In this document: in pieces, positions 11,626 to 22,488 of the stretch | Position numbering within the stretch: position 1 is the stretch's first letter | Layout of the letters: every line of letters begins with the position of its first letter | Source of the DNA: Dryas octopetala | Lineage: Eukaryota; Streptophyta; Magnoliopsida; Rosales; Rosaceae | Direction: 5' to 3' | DNA: 64,000 nucleotides | Assembly: GCA_963921425.1 (NCBI GenBank) | Contig: OY992835.1 | Span: 11,470,001 to 11,534,000 of the forward strand | Notes under the pieces: model-generated | Database searches by the model: none | Seen by the model: only the letters and a program-made list of their open reading frames with translations | Told to the model about the DNA's origin: nothing | Program-made: the position numbers and the translations under genes

Positions 11626-11999
11626 TTCTCCTACAAACCAACACATATATTAGCTGAAGAAACCAAAATCGATAACAAACATAAAGAATTTTTGCAGAAA
11701 AGGTAAGTGTACATAATTTTCTTCTCGGTATTCTGGGACATAAAAATTTGTGGGTATTCTGGATAAGTGTACTAATGTAACTATATTTGAATTGAATTTG
11801 TGTTTCTTATGCAAATTTGTTGGGTTCTAAAACTGTGACTACTTTCAGCAAGGTCACTAGTATATTCTAATAACTGTGACTACTTTCAAAATTGCAGGGT
11901 TTAAAAAATGGCAAAGGGGAAGCAAGCAACAAAACAAAACAAAGCACCGAAACATAAGGTAAAACGACAAAAAACAATTGCAACTCAATTTCTAAATAA

Positions 12000-12400
12000 G
12001 AACAGTTTCACTTAGTGTAGGAGGAAATAGTTTCACTTGGTGTAGGAGGAAACAGTTTCACTAAGTTGCATAATGTAATATGGTTTCGTGATTTGACTGA
12101 TGTAGTTTCACCTAGTTTATGCAAGTTGCACAAATTTATGTAACTATAACCAAGTCTAGGAGGAAACAGTTTCACTTAGTCTAGGAGGATACAGTTTCAC
12201 TTAGTGTAGGAGAAAACAGTTTCACTTAGTGTAGGAGAAAACAGTTTCAGTTAGTGTAGGAGAAAACAGTTTCACTTAGTGTAGGAGGAAACAGTTTCAC
12301 TTAGTGTAGGAGGAAACAGTTTCACTTAGTGTAGGAGGAAACAGTTTCACTTAGTGTAGGAGGAAACAGTTTCACTAAGTTGCATAATGTAATATGGTTT
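12000..12400. repeat. 25-bp minisatellite in intron 1 of the Ulp1-like gene
   Basis: The unit is 25 bp (AAACAGTTTCACTTAGTGTA plus GGAGG). Three copies start at 12000, 12025 and 12050, and nine start every 25 bp from 12164 to 12364. Each run is followed by the same unique segment (CACTAAGTTGCATAATGTAA), so the array and its flank were duplicated together. Differences between units are mostly A/G changes before the AAACAG core; the CAGTTTCA core is almost invariant. Confidence 0.95.
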
Positions 12401-13932
12401 CATCATTTGACTGAGCTAATTTCAAGCACATAATTGTTCTTGATATAAATTCACTTGCTATAAATTCACTATAATTATCCATTTACACATAAACAGTTTC
12501 ACCATAATTATCCATTTGCATATGTTTACTTTACTTTACTATAAATGCAATGTAACTGAATATGGGACTAGGAAATGTACCTGGACATGTTTCTTATGTT
12601 TGAGTATACCTTGACATGTTTCAATTCATAGCATATCCTAATAAGTGTAACTGTTTAAACATTTATAGAGTCAGAAAAAATCACCAGTGAAGGACGCTAA
12701 AAGGAATCAAGGTATACAATATCGATCTAACCTGGTGAGCTTTTTGAATATCCTCCAAAGCATCAAGCCTAGTCTACAGCAGAAGCATCTGGACAAGTTA
12801 AAACAGACTCCTTTTTAGACTTTTTTCGATGCCTGCAACAGAGGATTAATAACAAAGAAAGAGCACAGGAAATCAGACCAGCAGATCCACCAAATCCTCA
12901 GCTTGTATGACACAAGAACACACAAATTCAAAATTGGGGGAAGATTTGAAGCAATTGAAGTTGAAGATGTTGCAAAGATGTTTGGGTTGCCAAGTCATGG
13001 AAAGGAAGTACAAATCGACAACTATGGCTGCACAAGATGTGATTCAAGTTTTGTAAAGAGATATTTCAGTGAAGACATAAGAGTGACCAAAAAAGAAGCT
13101 GAAAATGCACTTACAAAAGCCCTTCAAGCAGACAGAACGGATGATGTGGTGAGGCTGATTGTTATCTTGATGTTAACTATCATCTTCTTTGCAAATTTGG
13201 GGTACACACTTGCATGGAATTTAGTCTCCCCGATAGAAAACATCAAGAAAATGAAATCGTTTGCATGGGCAAGAGCCATAAGAGATTTCTTGAGAAATAA
13301 TTTGAGGAATAGTCCACAGGGCAGTTCTGTCAGTGGATGTGTTATAATGATTTTGGTACGTAATTACATTTTTCTGTTTTTTATTAACATTATTTTACAA
13401 TATGTTGATATGATTGTAACTATATCTTTATTTATTGTATCTTCACAGTATTGGTTTTGTGAGAAAACTAGAGTTATAAAACCAATAGAAGGAAGAGAAA
13501 ACATGAGTCCAACAATTGTAAAGTGGGACTTGTTGAAATTGATTGCAGCTTTGAGAAAGACAAAACTTGCAGATATAAAGGTAAAAATTTCTATTCTAAT
13601 TAAGCTGTAATTGTATTATTAATATACTGAAACTGTTTTCTCAATGATACTAACACTAATGTAAATGTGCAGTTTGCAGAAGAAGATGTTGACAGTAGTA
13701 ATGAGGATGATGATGATGATGATTTTGAAGAAGACATGTCATTAGTACAAATGGTAAGTGAAAAAAACATTATCTATACTGAATCTGAAATTATTGTATT
13801 GTAACTATTATTGCAATACCTTATATTGCAACTATGCAGATGGCAAGAAAGAACTTAAGGATCAGGCGAAGAAATACAAACCAAGAGGGTCCAAAAAAGA
13901 AACACAAAGTACTGGATGAGGCTGCAGAGAAA

Positions 13933-14106
13933 GATGAGGGAAAAAGCGATGGTGAGGAAGGAAGTGACGATGAGGAAGAACAGCAGGGTGGACACACTGA
14001 AACTGAATCTGACGAGGAGGATGAGGGAAAAAGCAATGATGAGGAAGGAAGTGAGGATGAGGAAGAAGAGCAAGGTGGAAATACTGAAACTGAATCTGAT
14101 GAGGAA
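13933..14106 (+). repeat. In-frame 87-bp tandem duplication in the Ulp1-like coding sequence
   Basis: Units start at 13933 and 14020, are 87 bp apart, and each encodes an acidic segment ending in TETESDEE. A third ACTGAAACTGAATCTGA occurs at about 14235. Each TETESD copy is encoded by DNA containing TGAAACTG, the motif of the element's noncoding arrays. Confidence 0.9.
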
Positions 14107-16606
14107 GAACAAGTGGATGACACTGCAAAGGGGAAAAATGACAACAAAAAACAAGAGGAAAAGAAAGATGAGGATGAACCTGTAGAAGAAGAAGATGAAA
14201 ATGAAGAAGAAGGGAATGAATCTGACAGCAGTGCAACTGAAACTGAATCTGATGCTGCAATTGAAAATGAAGATGTCGAAGGTGGAGACCAGACAGGCGG
14301 CAATGATGTTTTTCGAGACATTGTTGGCTCATTGGAAGATCATTATCTGAGAGAAAGGGAAGAAAATTATAGGCAAATTAAAGTTCCACATGGAGTCGAA
14401 TATCAAAGAATATCGACTCAAGAAATGCTGGCAGAAGAAATGACTGAGAATGAGGAGCTTACACGAGAAAGGAATGATCTAAAACATCAATTCAACATGC
14501 TGAAAGAGGAAGCTGACAAACTTCGTGAACAGTTACAGGAAAAAAATAGAGAAAATGAAGAACTGAAGCACATGTTGCAATTTAAAAAACAACAAAATTC
14601 TGAAGTTGAATTTCAGATGCAAATGTTGCATGCTACAAATGCATCTCTAAATGAACATGTAAATGGATTGAATGAACAAGTGAAGGGAATGAGTAATGAC
14701 CTTTTGGCAATAGCGACTGAGAACTGCAGCCTAGAGCTTCAGATCAAGAACCTAGAAGACATCCAAAGTGAAATAATCCACATCAAGAACGAATTCATCA
14801 AAGAGGTAGAGTTCTTGAAGGAAAAGAATACTCCTGAAACTCCCTGCCAGGCATTAAAGATATCAAATAAGCATTTCATCCAAAACCTGTCAGCAATATT
14901 ACGGATGAAACAAAGAAAGAGGAAGAAGTTGGAGTACCCTGAATTCGATTATGACTGTGGAAAGAAAAAGACAAGGACCACCATCAAAACTGCCGAAGTT
15001 GCAATGCCAATTTCACAAGTGGGTCCTGATGATGTTGAGGAACTCGACAACACTCAAACCACTGAAACTGTTGAAACCACTGCAACTGTTGATTCAGCAG
15101 TAGTAGATCAAAAGAGGAGAAAAATCCCATGGGGCAGATGTGCAGTGTACAAGATGATGGAACCTGAATTGAAAGCACAAATCATATATTACTGGAAAGA
15201 AGCTGAATTTGAGTAAGTCAAATAAACTCCATCTTTTTACATATGAAGTTTCAGTGCAATACTAGACTGAAACTGAATCTTCACACTGCAATTGAATTTA
15301 TACTGTAATTGAAATTGTTTTCTTTATCAAACAGTGAATTCTTTTGGTGTGGTAAACCTGGATGGACAGTATCACGCGAGGATGTGGACCAGTTGATCAA
15401 AGAGCATGATGTGGCAAATACTGTAAGATAAAAGCATGAAAGTAACACATGCTCAATTTCATTCTTCTATACTTCTTATACCTTAAAATACTAATTTCTA
15501 ACATTGAAATTCATCACAAAACATAGGTTGTCGACTCATATAATCACATATTGCAAGAAGAGCTACAAGAAAGTGGTACATTCATTTTCAGTACTTATGC
15601 CTGGGTAAGAACTGAAACTGCATTATTTATTTCTACTATTAATTCTAAATGTGTATATGTATGCTTTATCAAATTCAAATCTATTTTTCTTGAGAACATC
15701 AGAGATTTTTGGAAGAGAAAAACGACAATGGCATCGTTGGATTCCTTTTGAAAGAATTGTTGCAACGCTTGCCAAAATATGACAAATTCCTGTTTCCTAT
15801 GCTATCTACAAAAAAGAGCCACTTCACACTACTTATGCTTGACTTGAAGAATAGAAAGTGGATGCATTTCAATTCCCTCAGATCAAGTAATGTGAACGGA
15901 AGTGATGTATGCTTTGAAAATGCAAAGTATTTGGTAAGAAACAAACAAAATGTATATTAACATTAAATTACACTAACATATGATTCATTCAGTTACACTG
16001 ACATATGTTGTCTTAAACATGCAGAAAGATTACGTGGATCAATTCCTCACAGAATCCAAAAAGAATGCTGCACAAGATTTAGCTAAAGGGACAAGGAAGC
16101 AGAATCTAGTGAAACAAATAGGTCCAATTTCCCTAAACCAGGCAAATCAACAGAAACTAGATGACTTATATCAAGTGCAACTGAATGAGGATGAGAAAGT
16201 AACATTGACTTGGCTGTTGGAACACAACATTGAAATGCCAATTGAAGATGACAACAACTGTCCCCAGCAAAAATCGGGAACGTAAGTATTATTACATATT
16301 TTAAAAAGTGCAAATATATATTTCAGAATAAAGGAATGACTGTAACTGTAAGTTTGACTGTAATTGTAACTTGTCTATTGCATAAATGATTGTGGATTCC
16401 TAGTCATGTACTACACAGAGCAAATTCAAAGGGGAGCTCCATTTAAGAACCCTTTCACAAAGACAGATGTGCAGAAATTCAAAATACAAGTCCTGAAGAA
16501 GTTCATGGATCATCCACTTAGCTGGTTGAACATATTGGGCAAAAAAGTTAAGAGACCAGAAGCCAACAACAAGTTTGATCATATCATGGCGAAATTCAAA
16601 CATTGA

Positions 16607-17385
16607 TAAAATGTCGAGACTTTTATATTTATAACTTGTATATAAGTAGTTGGTTTATTTCTGTAATTTTTGGCTAAATTCAAACATTGATCTAATTTCT
16701 TTAATTTATAACTTGTATATAAATAGTTCTTTTATATCTGTAATTTTTGTACTGTCTAAACAATTTCACTTTAAAAAAAAAAAAACTTCTTGATCATTAA
16801 GTTAGTGTAACTGTTAAACAATAACTAAAATTGGACACTAAAAGTAACTGAAACTGTATTTAAATGTTGTCAACTTTGCTTGTAGGAACAAAAAAACTCG
16901 CAATAACACCAACGCACTTGTCAACTTTTACAAAACAGTTTCTCTTGAAAAACAATTTCACTTGCAAAACAGTTTCACTTACAAAACAGTTTCACTTAAA
17001 AAACAGTTTCAGTTGCCATGTTCAAAGAAAGAGGCGTACGTCTTTTCAGTTTCAAGAGAATGAACAGTCTCATTGTTAATAAGCTATCAACTGGAATATA
17101 ATATTTGTATCATAAGTCAGATAATAACATTCAACTGCAATCATAAACCAAAATCCCTAATAATACAAAATATTCAACTGAAACTATATCAAAACAGTTT
17201 CACCTTCGAAAATAATACTAAAAACAAGAAAACCAAACAGATTCCATTTGAAAATTCCAAAATCCAAGAATACAGGACTACATAATCAAAATTTCGAGAA
17301 TCATCAATCTAATTCAATGTAATAATTCCAAGAAATCCTTAAATTCAATTTCATAAACTGAAACTAAACTACAAAAACAAAGAAA
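16607..17385. repeat. Convergent intergenic spacer with CAGTTTCA array
   Basis: The spacer between the Ulp1-like stop codon (16606) and the transposase stop codon (17386). At 16930-17015 a 15-18 bp unit (AAAACAGTTTCACTT) occurs about five times, with further single motifs at about 17044 and 17193. The shared 3' region probably also contains both transcript ends. No gene is seen. Confidence 0.8.
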
Positions 17386-20143
17386 TCAATTCCTCAAAGG
17401 AGCAGTACATGTTTTCTTATTATGGCCATCAACTTTACCACATCTACCACATTTAATAGATCTTGAACTGGCTCCAATAGACTTATACCTCGTTGATCTT
17501 GGTCTTCCAGGAGGCCTCTTTGTAAAAGGAGGAATAACAAAATCAGAAGCATCATAAGCAGATATCTCAATATCAGGAATGGGAAAAATTGCAGCTACAT
17601 AGGAATTCATATAGTAACCAGATTTAAATTCGTCTTCAATGTAATCATAGACATTTTTACCCTCTCTTTGAATTGCTACAAGAGCATGAGCACAAGGGAA
17701 CCCTTCAATTTTCCATCTACGACAAGTACAAAAGTTGGAGTTCAAATCAACTAAAACAGAATGTGGACCGAACACCTCATAAACAGAATCATATGATCGG
17801 GCAATCTTCCAATGCCTACCCACTTCCATATACTTCCTCAACATCTCATCCATTTTAGGACAAAGAACATTATGCCAACTACTAGCCTCAGTCCTTCTTT
17901 TGTCCATAGTTTCCATTATTTGAACTCTAATACCATACCATTTCAAATATAGGCAATGAACGAAACTTTAGGATCCAAAAATTAAAAGACTCAGATAAGC
18001 CATTTGCCATAACCCCATACCGATTACCTTTAAAAAAAGCACACGCCCAATGTTCAAACGGAATGCTCTCTAAGAATTTCTTAGCATTGTCATGCCCTTC
18101 TTTTTCCAAATCAGCCAAATGTTTGTAAAAAATCTCAACCGTTGGCGCATATGCACATTTCATGAATAAATTCAGAACACGTTCTCTCAAATATTTACCA
18201 ACTACTTTCACAGGAAACTTATTTTTCAAATTTCCTACCAAATGAAAATAACAATATGCATGAGGTGGGGAAGGAAAAATACGGTTAACACCTTCTAACA
18301 AGCCAGGATTACGATATGAAATGAATGTAACTGTACGACCTTGGGGTGCCAAAACTTGATACAAATTTTCAAAAAACCAAGTCCAATTGTCTTCAGACTC
18401 AGAATCCACAATAGCATAAGCAAGAGGAAATATACCTACAGAAAAATAAATAAAACAAACAAAGAAAAAGCCGAAGTGTAACTAATAAAGCAAAAGAATA
18501 AAATATGATAATTTACGAACTGTAACTGAATTTGACTAAGATAAATTACTGGACTGAAGATAAATTTTACTAAGTCAAATAAACTCAATCTTTCTATTTT
18601 TTAACTTTCACTGCCATATTAGACTGAAACTGAATTTCCACAGAATTGGTACACTGAAACTGAACTACCAAAAAATTCGTACACTGAACTGAATTAATCT
18701 CTTTAGAGCCATATATAATTAAGTCAATTAAAAGTTTCAATATTACAAATACCTGGTTTGTCGGCATTTATGTTAGGGTTTAGCTACGGGATTTTGGGCT
18801 CCGCCCAAAATCCCGTAGCTAAACCCTAACATAATGCCTCCACCAAGCCCATTCTATACCCTAGGAGGAGATTGGATCAAAAATAGGGATTTATCCTTAA
18901 AAATCGAGGAAGGAAGCAACGGCAAAAAAAAAAAAAGAGTTGAAAGGTAAATGAACGAAATCAATAAACAACTGCAACTAAAAAAAGAAGACGTACCTTT
19001 ATCACCATCCCTTCCATTTGCAGCAAGCAAATGACCCAAATACTTCCCTTTCAAAAAAGTTCCATCAACATGAACCATGGGAAGACACCATCTATATCCT
19101 TGAATACATGCAGAATATGAAATGAAAAATCTCAAAAACCGACCACTTGACTCATCCAACTGTAAAACACAATGTGTGCCTGGATTTGAAATCTTCACAG
19201 CTTCAACGTACCAAGCTAACTTTTGAAAAGAGGCCTCCTCATCACCATGAACAAGAAGCTTTGCCATCTCTTTACCTTTCCATGCATTTTGATAACTGAT
19301 ATCCAAACCATAGTTCAGTTTCAGTTCCTGCACAATGTCAATAGGTCTCAAAGATGGCTTCAAACGAAGCTCATCTTTCACAATTGATGATACAATTCGT
19401 GAACTCATCATCTTACCTTTAGTCTCACGAACAACTCCACGGCATGTATGCTGATTATTCATAGTACGAATATAGCAAAATCCATTTGCTCTACATAACA
19501 CTGCATACACACGCCATTTACAACCATGTGAATTCTTCTCAAAACATTCAGCTATAATCCGATCTTTGTCATTCTTCGCATATACAAATTTGAATCCCAT
19601 CTGAACAGCATATTTCACCAATTTCAAACGAAACTCAGCTACACCGCCCTCAAATTTTTGTCCAACATGATCAATATAACCTTCCCACTCTTTCGATAGA
19701 TAACTTTTAGTTTCAGCAGTTCCAAAATCACCTAAATACTGATTCGGATCAATCAAACTCTCAAAGTCTTCAGAAGATGAACAACTTGCACCTTTCTTTC
19801 TTGTATAAGAGACTTCACTAGCACTTGTATCTTTAGATGATGTACTAGGAGCACTACAAGCAACATACTCAACAAGAACACCATCGTGATTCACAAGTAT
19901 ATCAACATATGAAAGTTTAAACAACGGCAAAGAAGCTAACATCAAGTGAACATCCATATCACATTCCAATTTGCAACTTTCAAGATCCGGTAAAGAGTAA
20001 GATAACCTAAATTGCCCTGCCTTCAAATGATTGAATCTCTTTATTACTTCACTACAAATCCATTCATAGGTAACACCGGAAAACAATGACAAAAGAACTG
20101 ACTTACTGTCACAAGTAACTCTTGAAATCACACCAACATCCAT
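17386..20143 (-). pseudogene. MULE (MuDR-type) transposase gene, disabled
   Basis: Minus strand. Exon 1 is 20143-18997, starting MDVGVISRV just after a splice acceptor, and exon 2 is 18435-17386; the intron has GT-AG borders and a split Gly codon. The order of parts is a PB1/MuDR-like N-terminal region, a Ser-rich linker, a Cys/His DNA-binding region (CKWRVYA...HTCRG), the MULE catalytic domain, a SWIM zinc finger (CTCRRWKIEGFPCAHA), and a basic tail with a zinc knuckle (CGRCGKVDGHNKKTC). The first acidic residue (VDGTF) and the Glu (SESFN) of the DDE triad are present. The second Asp, normally in an SDR-type motif, is Tyr (codon at 18314-18316). Near 17935 the frame shifts between the FEMV and GIRVQIME segments. 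The enzyme would normally cut and join element ends in the nucleus; this copy should be inactive. The intron also carries TGAAACTG motifs. Confidence 0.88.
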
Positions 20144-20199
20144 TAAGCTGCATGATAAGAAAACATAAAACAAAAAAGTAAGTAAACACTGACTAACAA

Positions 20200-20710
20200 A
20201 ATAAAATCAATTGAAACTGTTAAAACAAAACAACATAATCAGTATTGCAATTCAATTTCTTAATAAGTTTAGGAAATATCAGTTTCAATTTGTGACTTAA
20301 AATAAAACAAACAAAGAAAAAACACAAGTGTAACTGAAACTGAATTTCCACAGAATTGCTACAGTGAAACTGAATTTCAATATAATTGCTACAGTGAAAC
20401 TGAATTTCAACAAAATTCCTACAGTGAAACTGAATTTCAACAGAATTGGTACACTGAAACTGAATTATTCTCTTTAAGGTTTTGAAACAGAATTGGTACT
20501 CCCAGAAATTGTTACTAAATCACTCAAACAAATTGTAACTAAATCACACACAGAAATTGTAAATCAATTGAAATTTATCCTAAATTCAACATAATCAACA
20601 CACAAATTTATCCTAAATTCAACATAATCAACACACAAATTTAAAATCACTTAGTCAATTGAAACTCAATTTTCAAGAACTCACAGTAATCAAATTTGGT
20701 CTACTAAGCT
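20200..20710. repeat. 30-bp tandem array and TGAAACTG motifs upstream of the transposase gene
   Basis: Five units start at 20336, 20366, 20396, 20426 and 20456 with a period of 30 bp. Each begins GAAACTGAATTTC and ends near GCTACAGT. More motifs sit at about 20210 and 20265, and a looser array of AATTGTAACTAAATCAC-like units follows to about 20570. This is the 5' leader or intron side of the minus-strand transposase gene, mirroring the minisatellite at the 5' side of the Ulp1-like gene. Confidence 0.85.
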
Positions 20711-20990
20711 CCGATGAAAACCTCCCGATCACAATCCGAAGAATCCGATAACAAGCTCGCGCAGGTTCAATTACTCCAAAATCCGATGAAGACCTCGCCC
20801 AAGAACAGAAAACACCCCGATGAATCCGATCCCAAGCTCACGAATATTCAAATCCTCACGAAGAGAATCGCATTTGAAGATGAAGAACTCACGATGAAGA
20901 TTCAAGCTCACGATGATGAAGATTCAAGCTCAATGAAGATTCAAGCTCACGATGAACATCGCAAGCGCGAGAACAGGGCTAACTAAAAAA
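20711..20990 (-). other. Probable leader region of the transposase gene with short direct repeats
   Basis: A C/G-richer patch with repeated CGATGAA, AAGCTCACGA and ATTCAAGCTCACGATGA segments. A 90-codon plus-strand ORF (20714-20986) runs through it, but its repetitive charged composition follows the DNA repeats and the patch lies where the transposase transcript should start on the opposite strand. I interpret it as promoter or 5' leader, with low certainty. Confidence 0.35.
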
Positions 20991-21529
20991 ACGGTACGGT
21001 CATTAAACCTGTTGATGTAGGAAAACAAAACAGGGGTAAAACTGAAATATTTAAAAAATATGGGTCAAACTATTAGTTGACTAGGGGGTTTTGGGAGAGA
21101 TTAAATGTCCAATAGGGGGTTGGGAAATAGTTTTATTAAGGGTGGAGGTTTATAAATAACCATGCTCAAACTTGGGGGTTTTAAATAGTTAACATAAAAA
21201 AAAAATATCCATGAAAAAAAAACATAACATGAATTTTATTTGTACAAAGTAAGCTTATTTATTATTCCAATTTTGTAGGTGCGTTTTTTTTTTTTGTATA
21301 AAAGGTTCTAAAATAGACTTTTTAGTAATTTACGAAAATTTAATATGTTAGTTCTGGTTAACCTCGTGCATGATAAGATCCCAAAGGGAAGAAAGAATGA
21401 AGAAAAAAAAAAAAAAAACCTTAGCAAAATGCTATTACAATTCTCAAGCTGGCTATTTAAAAGAGAAGCTAAAATGAAAACGGCTAACTTCTTGGAATCC
21501 TTTGGGAGCTTCTTGCACCAATTGACATA

Positions 21530-22480
21530 CAGTGCTGCTATTTGCACACATTTTTTTTTTTTTCACACACTTTTCTCACTTCACACCTATTTTTCTTTTC
21601 AATTTATTAAATTTCTCATTACACATCCTTAATTTTATTAGAATACCCTCATTATCAGAAAATCAAAAATCAAAACCCAAAACCCAGCCACCCAATCCTC
21701 CGACCACTCAGTCCTTCCGCCGCCGGCGAGTTGGCTGCCGGCCTCCCTTTCTCTCTCCCCCTCTTTCCTTCATCTCTCTCCTCTGTCTCTTTCCCTCTCT
21801 CTTTGCTCTCCATTTTCTCTTCTTTCCTCTATCCCCCTCTTCTTTGTCTTCCCCCCTTTTCATTCTGTTTTCTTGTTTGATGCAGGGGATCTAATAACAT
21901 GTTTCAATTTTATGTTATAAACATTTTTTTTTTTTTTTTTGTGTTCTGTGTGATAAGAAATCTCACCTTTTTATTAAAGATTAGAGATGCTACAAATTTT
22001 CTGCTTCATGAACTTGCTTTTCTGCAGATTCGAGATTGCTTTTCTTGTGCAATCTCAACCATTTTAGTTTTGGGAATTGCTTTTCTGCAATCTGCTTCTT
22101 CAGATTGCTTTGCTTTTCAAATTATCTCAAAGAATTTATGTGGGGGTTGAATGGATTGGGATTGTTTTCAAGTCTTAGATCTGTGAAGTCTTTTTTGGAG
22201 TTGTGGTGAGGACAGAGAGGGACAGAAGAGACTCAGAGAGAGAAAGGGAGAGAGGAGAGAAAGGGAACGAGTTAGACAGAAGGAGAGAAAGGAAGGGAGG
22301 CCAGCGGGACGGACCACCGGCAACAGTGGCGGCTGGTGGTTAGGACTTGGGGTGGCTGTGTTTGTGTGGTTGTCCTTTATGGTCATTTTATGTTAGGTTA
22401 AAATTGTAATTTACTAAAATAGAAGAGAAGGGTGTGCAAAAATGAAAAAAAAAAAAAAAAAAGTGCAAATAGCAGCACTC
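21530..22480. mobile_element. 951-bp TIR element with TTGACATA target duplication
   Basis: The left end AGTGCTGCTATTTGCAC (21531-21547) is repeated exactly in inverse at the right end (GTGCAAATAGCAGCACT, 22463-22479). Next to each TIR lies a long T or A run. The interior is also partly self-complementary: a CCGCCGCCGG-plus-CT-rich segment near 21720-21850 faces a GA-rich segment ending near CCACCGGCAACAG at 22200-22330. An 8-bp direct repeat TTGACATA (21522-21529, 22481-22488) flanks it, favouring hAT, although long subterminal inverted repeats also occur in MULEs. No convincing protein is encoded. It sits between the Mutator-like element and resumed host sequence at about 22600. Confidence 0.8.
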
Positions 22481-22488
22481 TTGACATA

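Larger units (their letters stand above)
11908..16606 (+). pseudogene. Ulp1-like (C48) cysteine protease gene of the Mutator-like element, disabled
   Basis: Ten exons can be joined in one frame with GT-AG borders: 11908-11958, 12669-13355, 13449-13580, 13673-13753, 13840-15212, 15335-15422, 15527-15604, 15703-15933, 16025-16281, 16387-16606, for about 1065 codons. Exon 2 resembles the DUF1985/plant-mobile-like domain of transposon proteins (FKIGGRFEAIEVEDVAKMFGL). Exon 5 encodes an acidic tract with an 87-bp in-frame duplication, then a long coiled coil. Exons 8-10 form an Ulp1-type fold: His codon 15820-15822 (SHFTLLML), Asn 15871-15873 at the usual Asp position, Gln in PQQKSGT, and Cys 16391-16393 in DCGF. 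There are two defects: a TAG at 12816-12818 inside TPF-TFFDA, and AA instead of AG (16385-16386) at the acceptor before the Cys exon. Related Ulp1-like proteins of Kaonashi and VANDAL elements are transposon-encoded; their role is inferred. Confidence 0.75.
10800..21190. mobile_element. Mutator-like element, Kaonashi/VANDAL-like, with Ulp1-like and transposase genes
   Basis: About 10 kb carrying two convergent genes, an Ulp1-protease-like gene (+, 11908-16606) and a MULE transposase gene (-, 17386-20143). The noncoding sequence is filled with short tandem arrays that share the core CAGTTTCA/TGAAACTG. Host homology stops near 10456 on the left and resumes only near 22600 on the right, so the element lies inside a compound insertion. 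I could not find convincing terminal inverted repeats or a 9-bp target duplication, so both ends are approximate. The combination of MULE transposase, Ulp1-like protein and absent TIRs is known from the plant Kaonashi and VANDAL groups. Both genes carry disabling lesions, so this copy is not autonomous. Confidence 0.75.

Noticed and set aside
11036..11653. Pro/Ser-rich 205-codon ORF
   Set aside because: It follows the subterminal tandem repeats, has no domain, and the overlapping frames are equally open.
12000..12400. CRISPR-like array
   Set aside because: The 25-bp units are contiguous with no unique spacers, and the context is a plant transposon intron.
13821..14332. Long minus-strand Ser/His-rich ORFs
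   Set aside because: They are antisense shadows of the acidic, repetitive exon 5 of the Ulp1-like gene.
10860..21190. Long terminal inverted repeats for the Mutator-like element
   Set aside because: The left (10860-10930) and right (20995-21190) sequences were compared in inverse orientation and no convincing match was found; only the internal motif arrays are shared.
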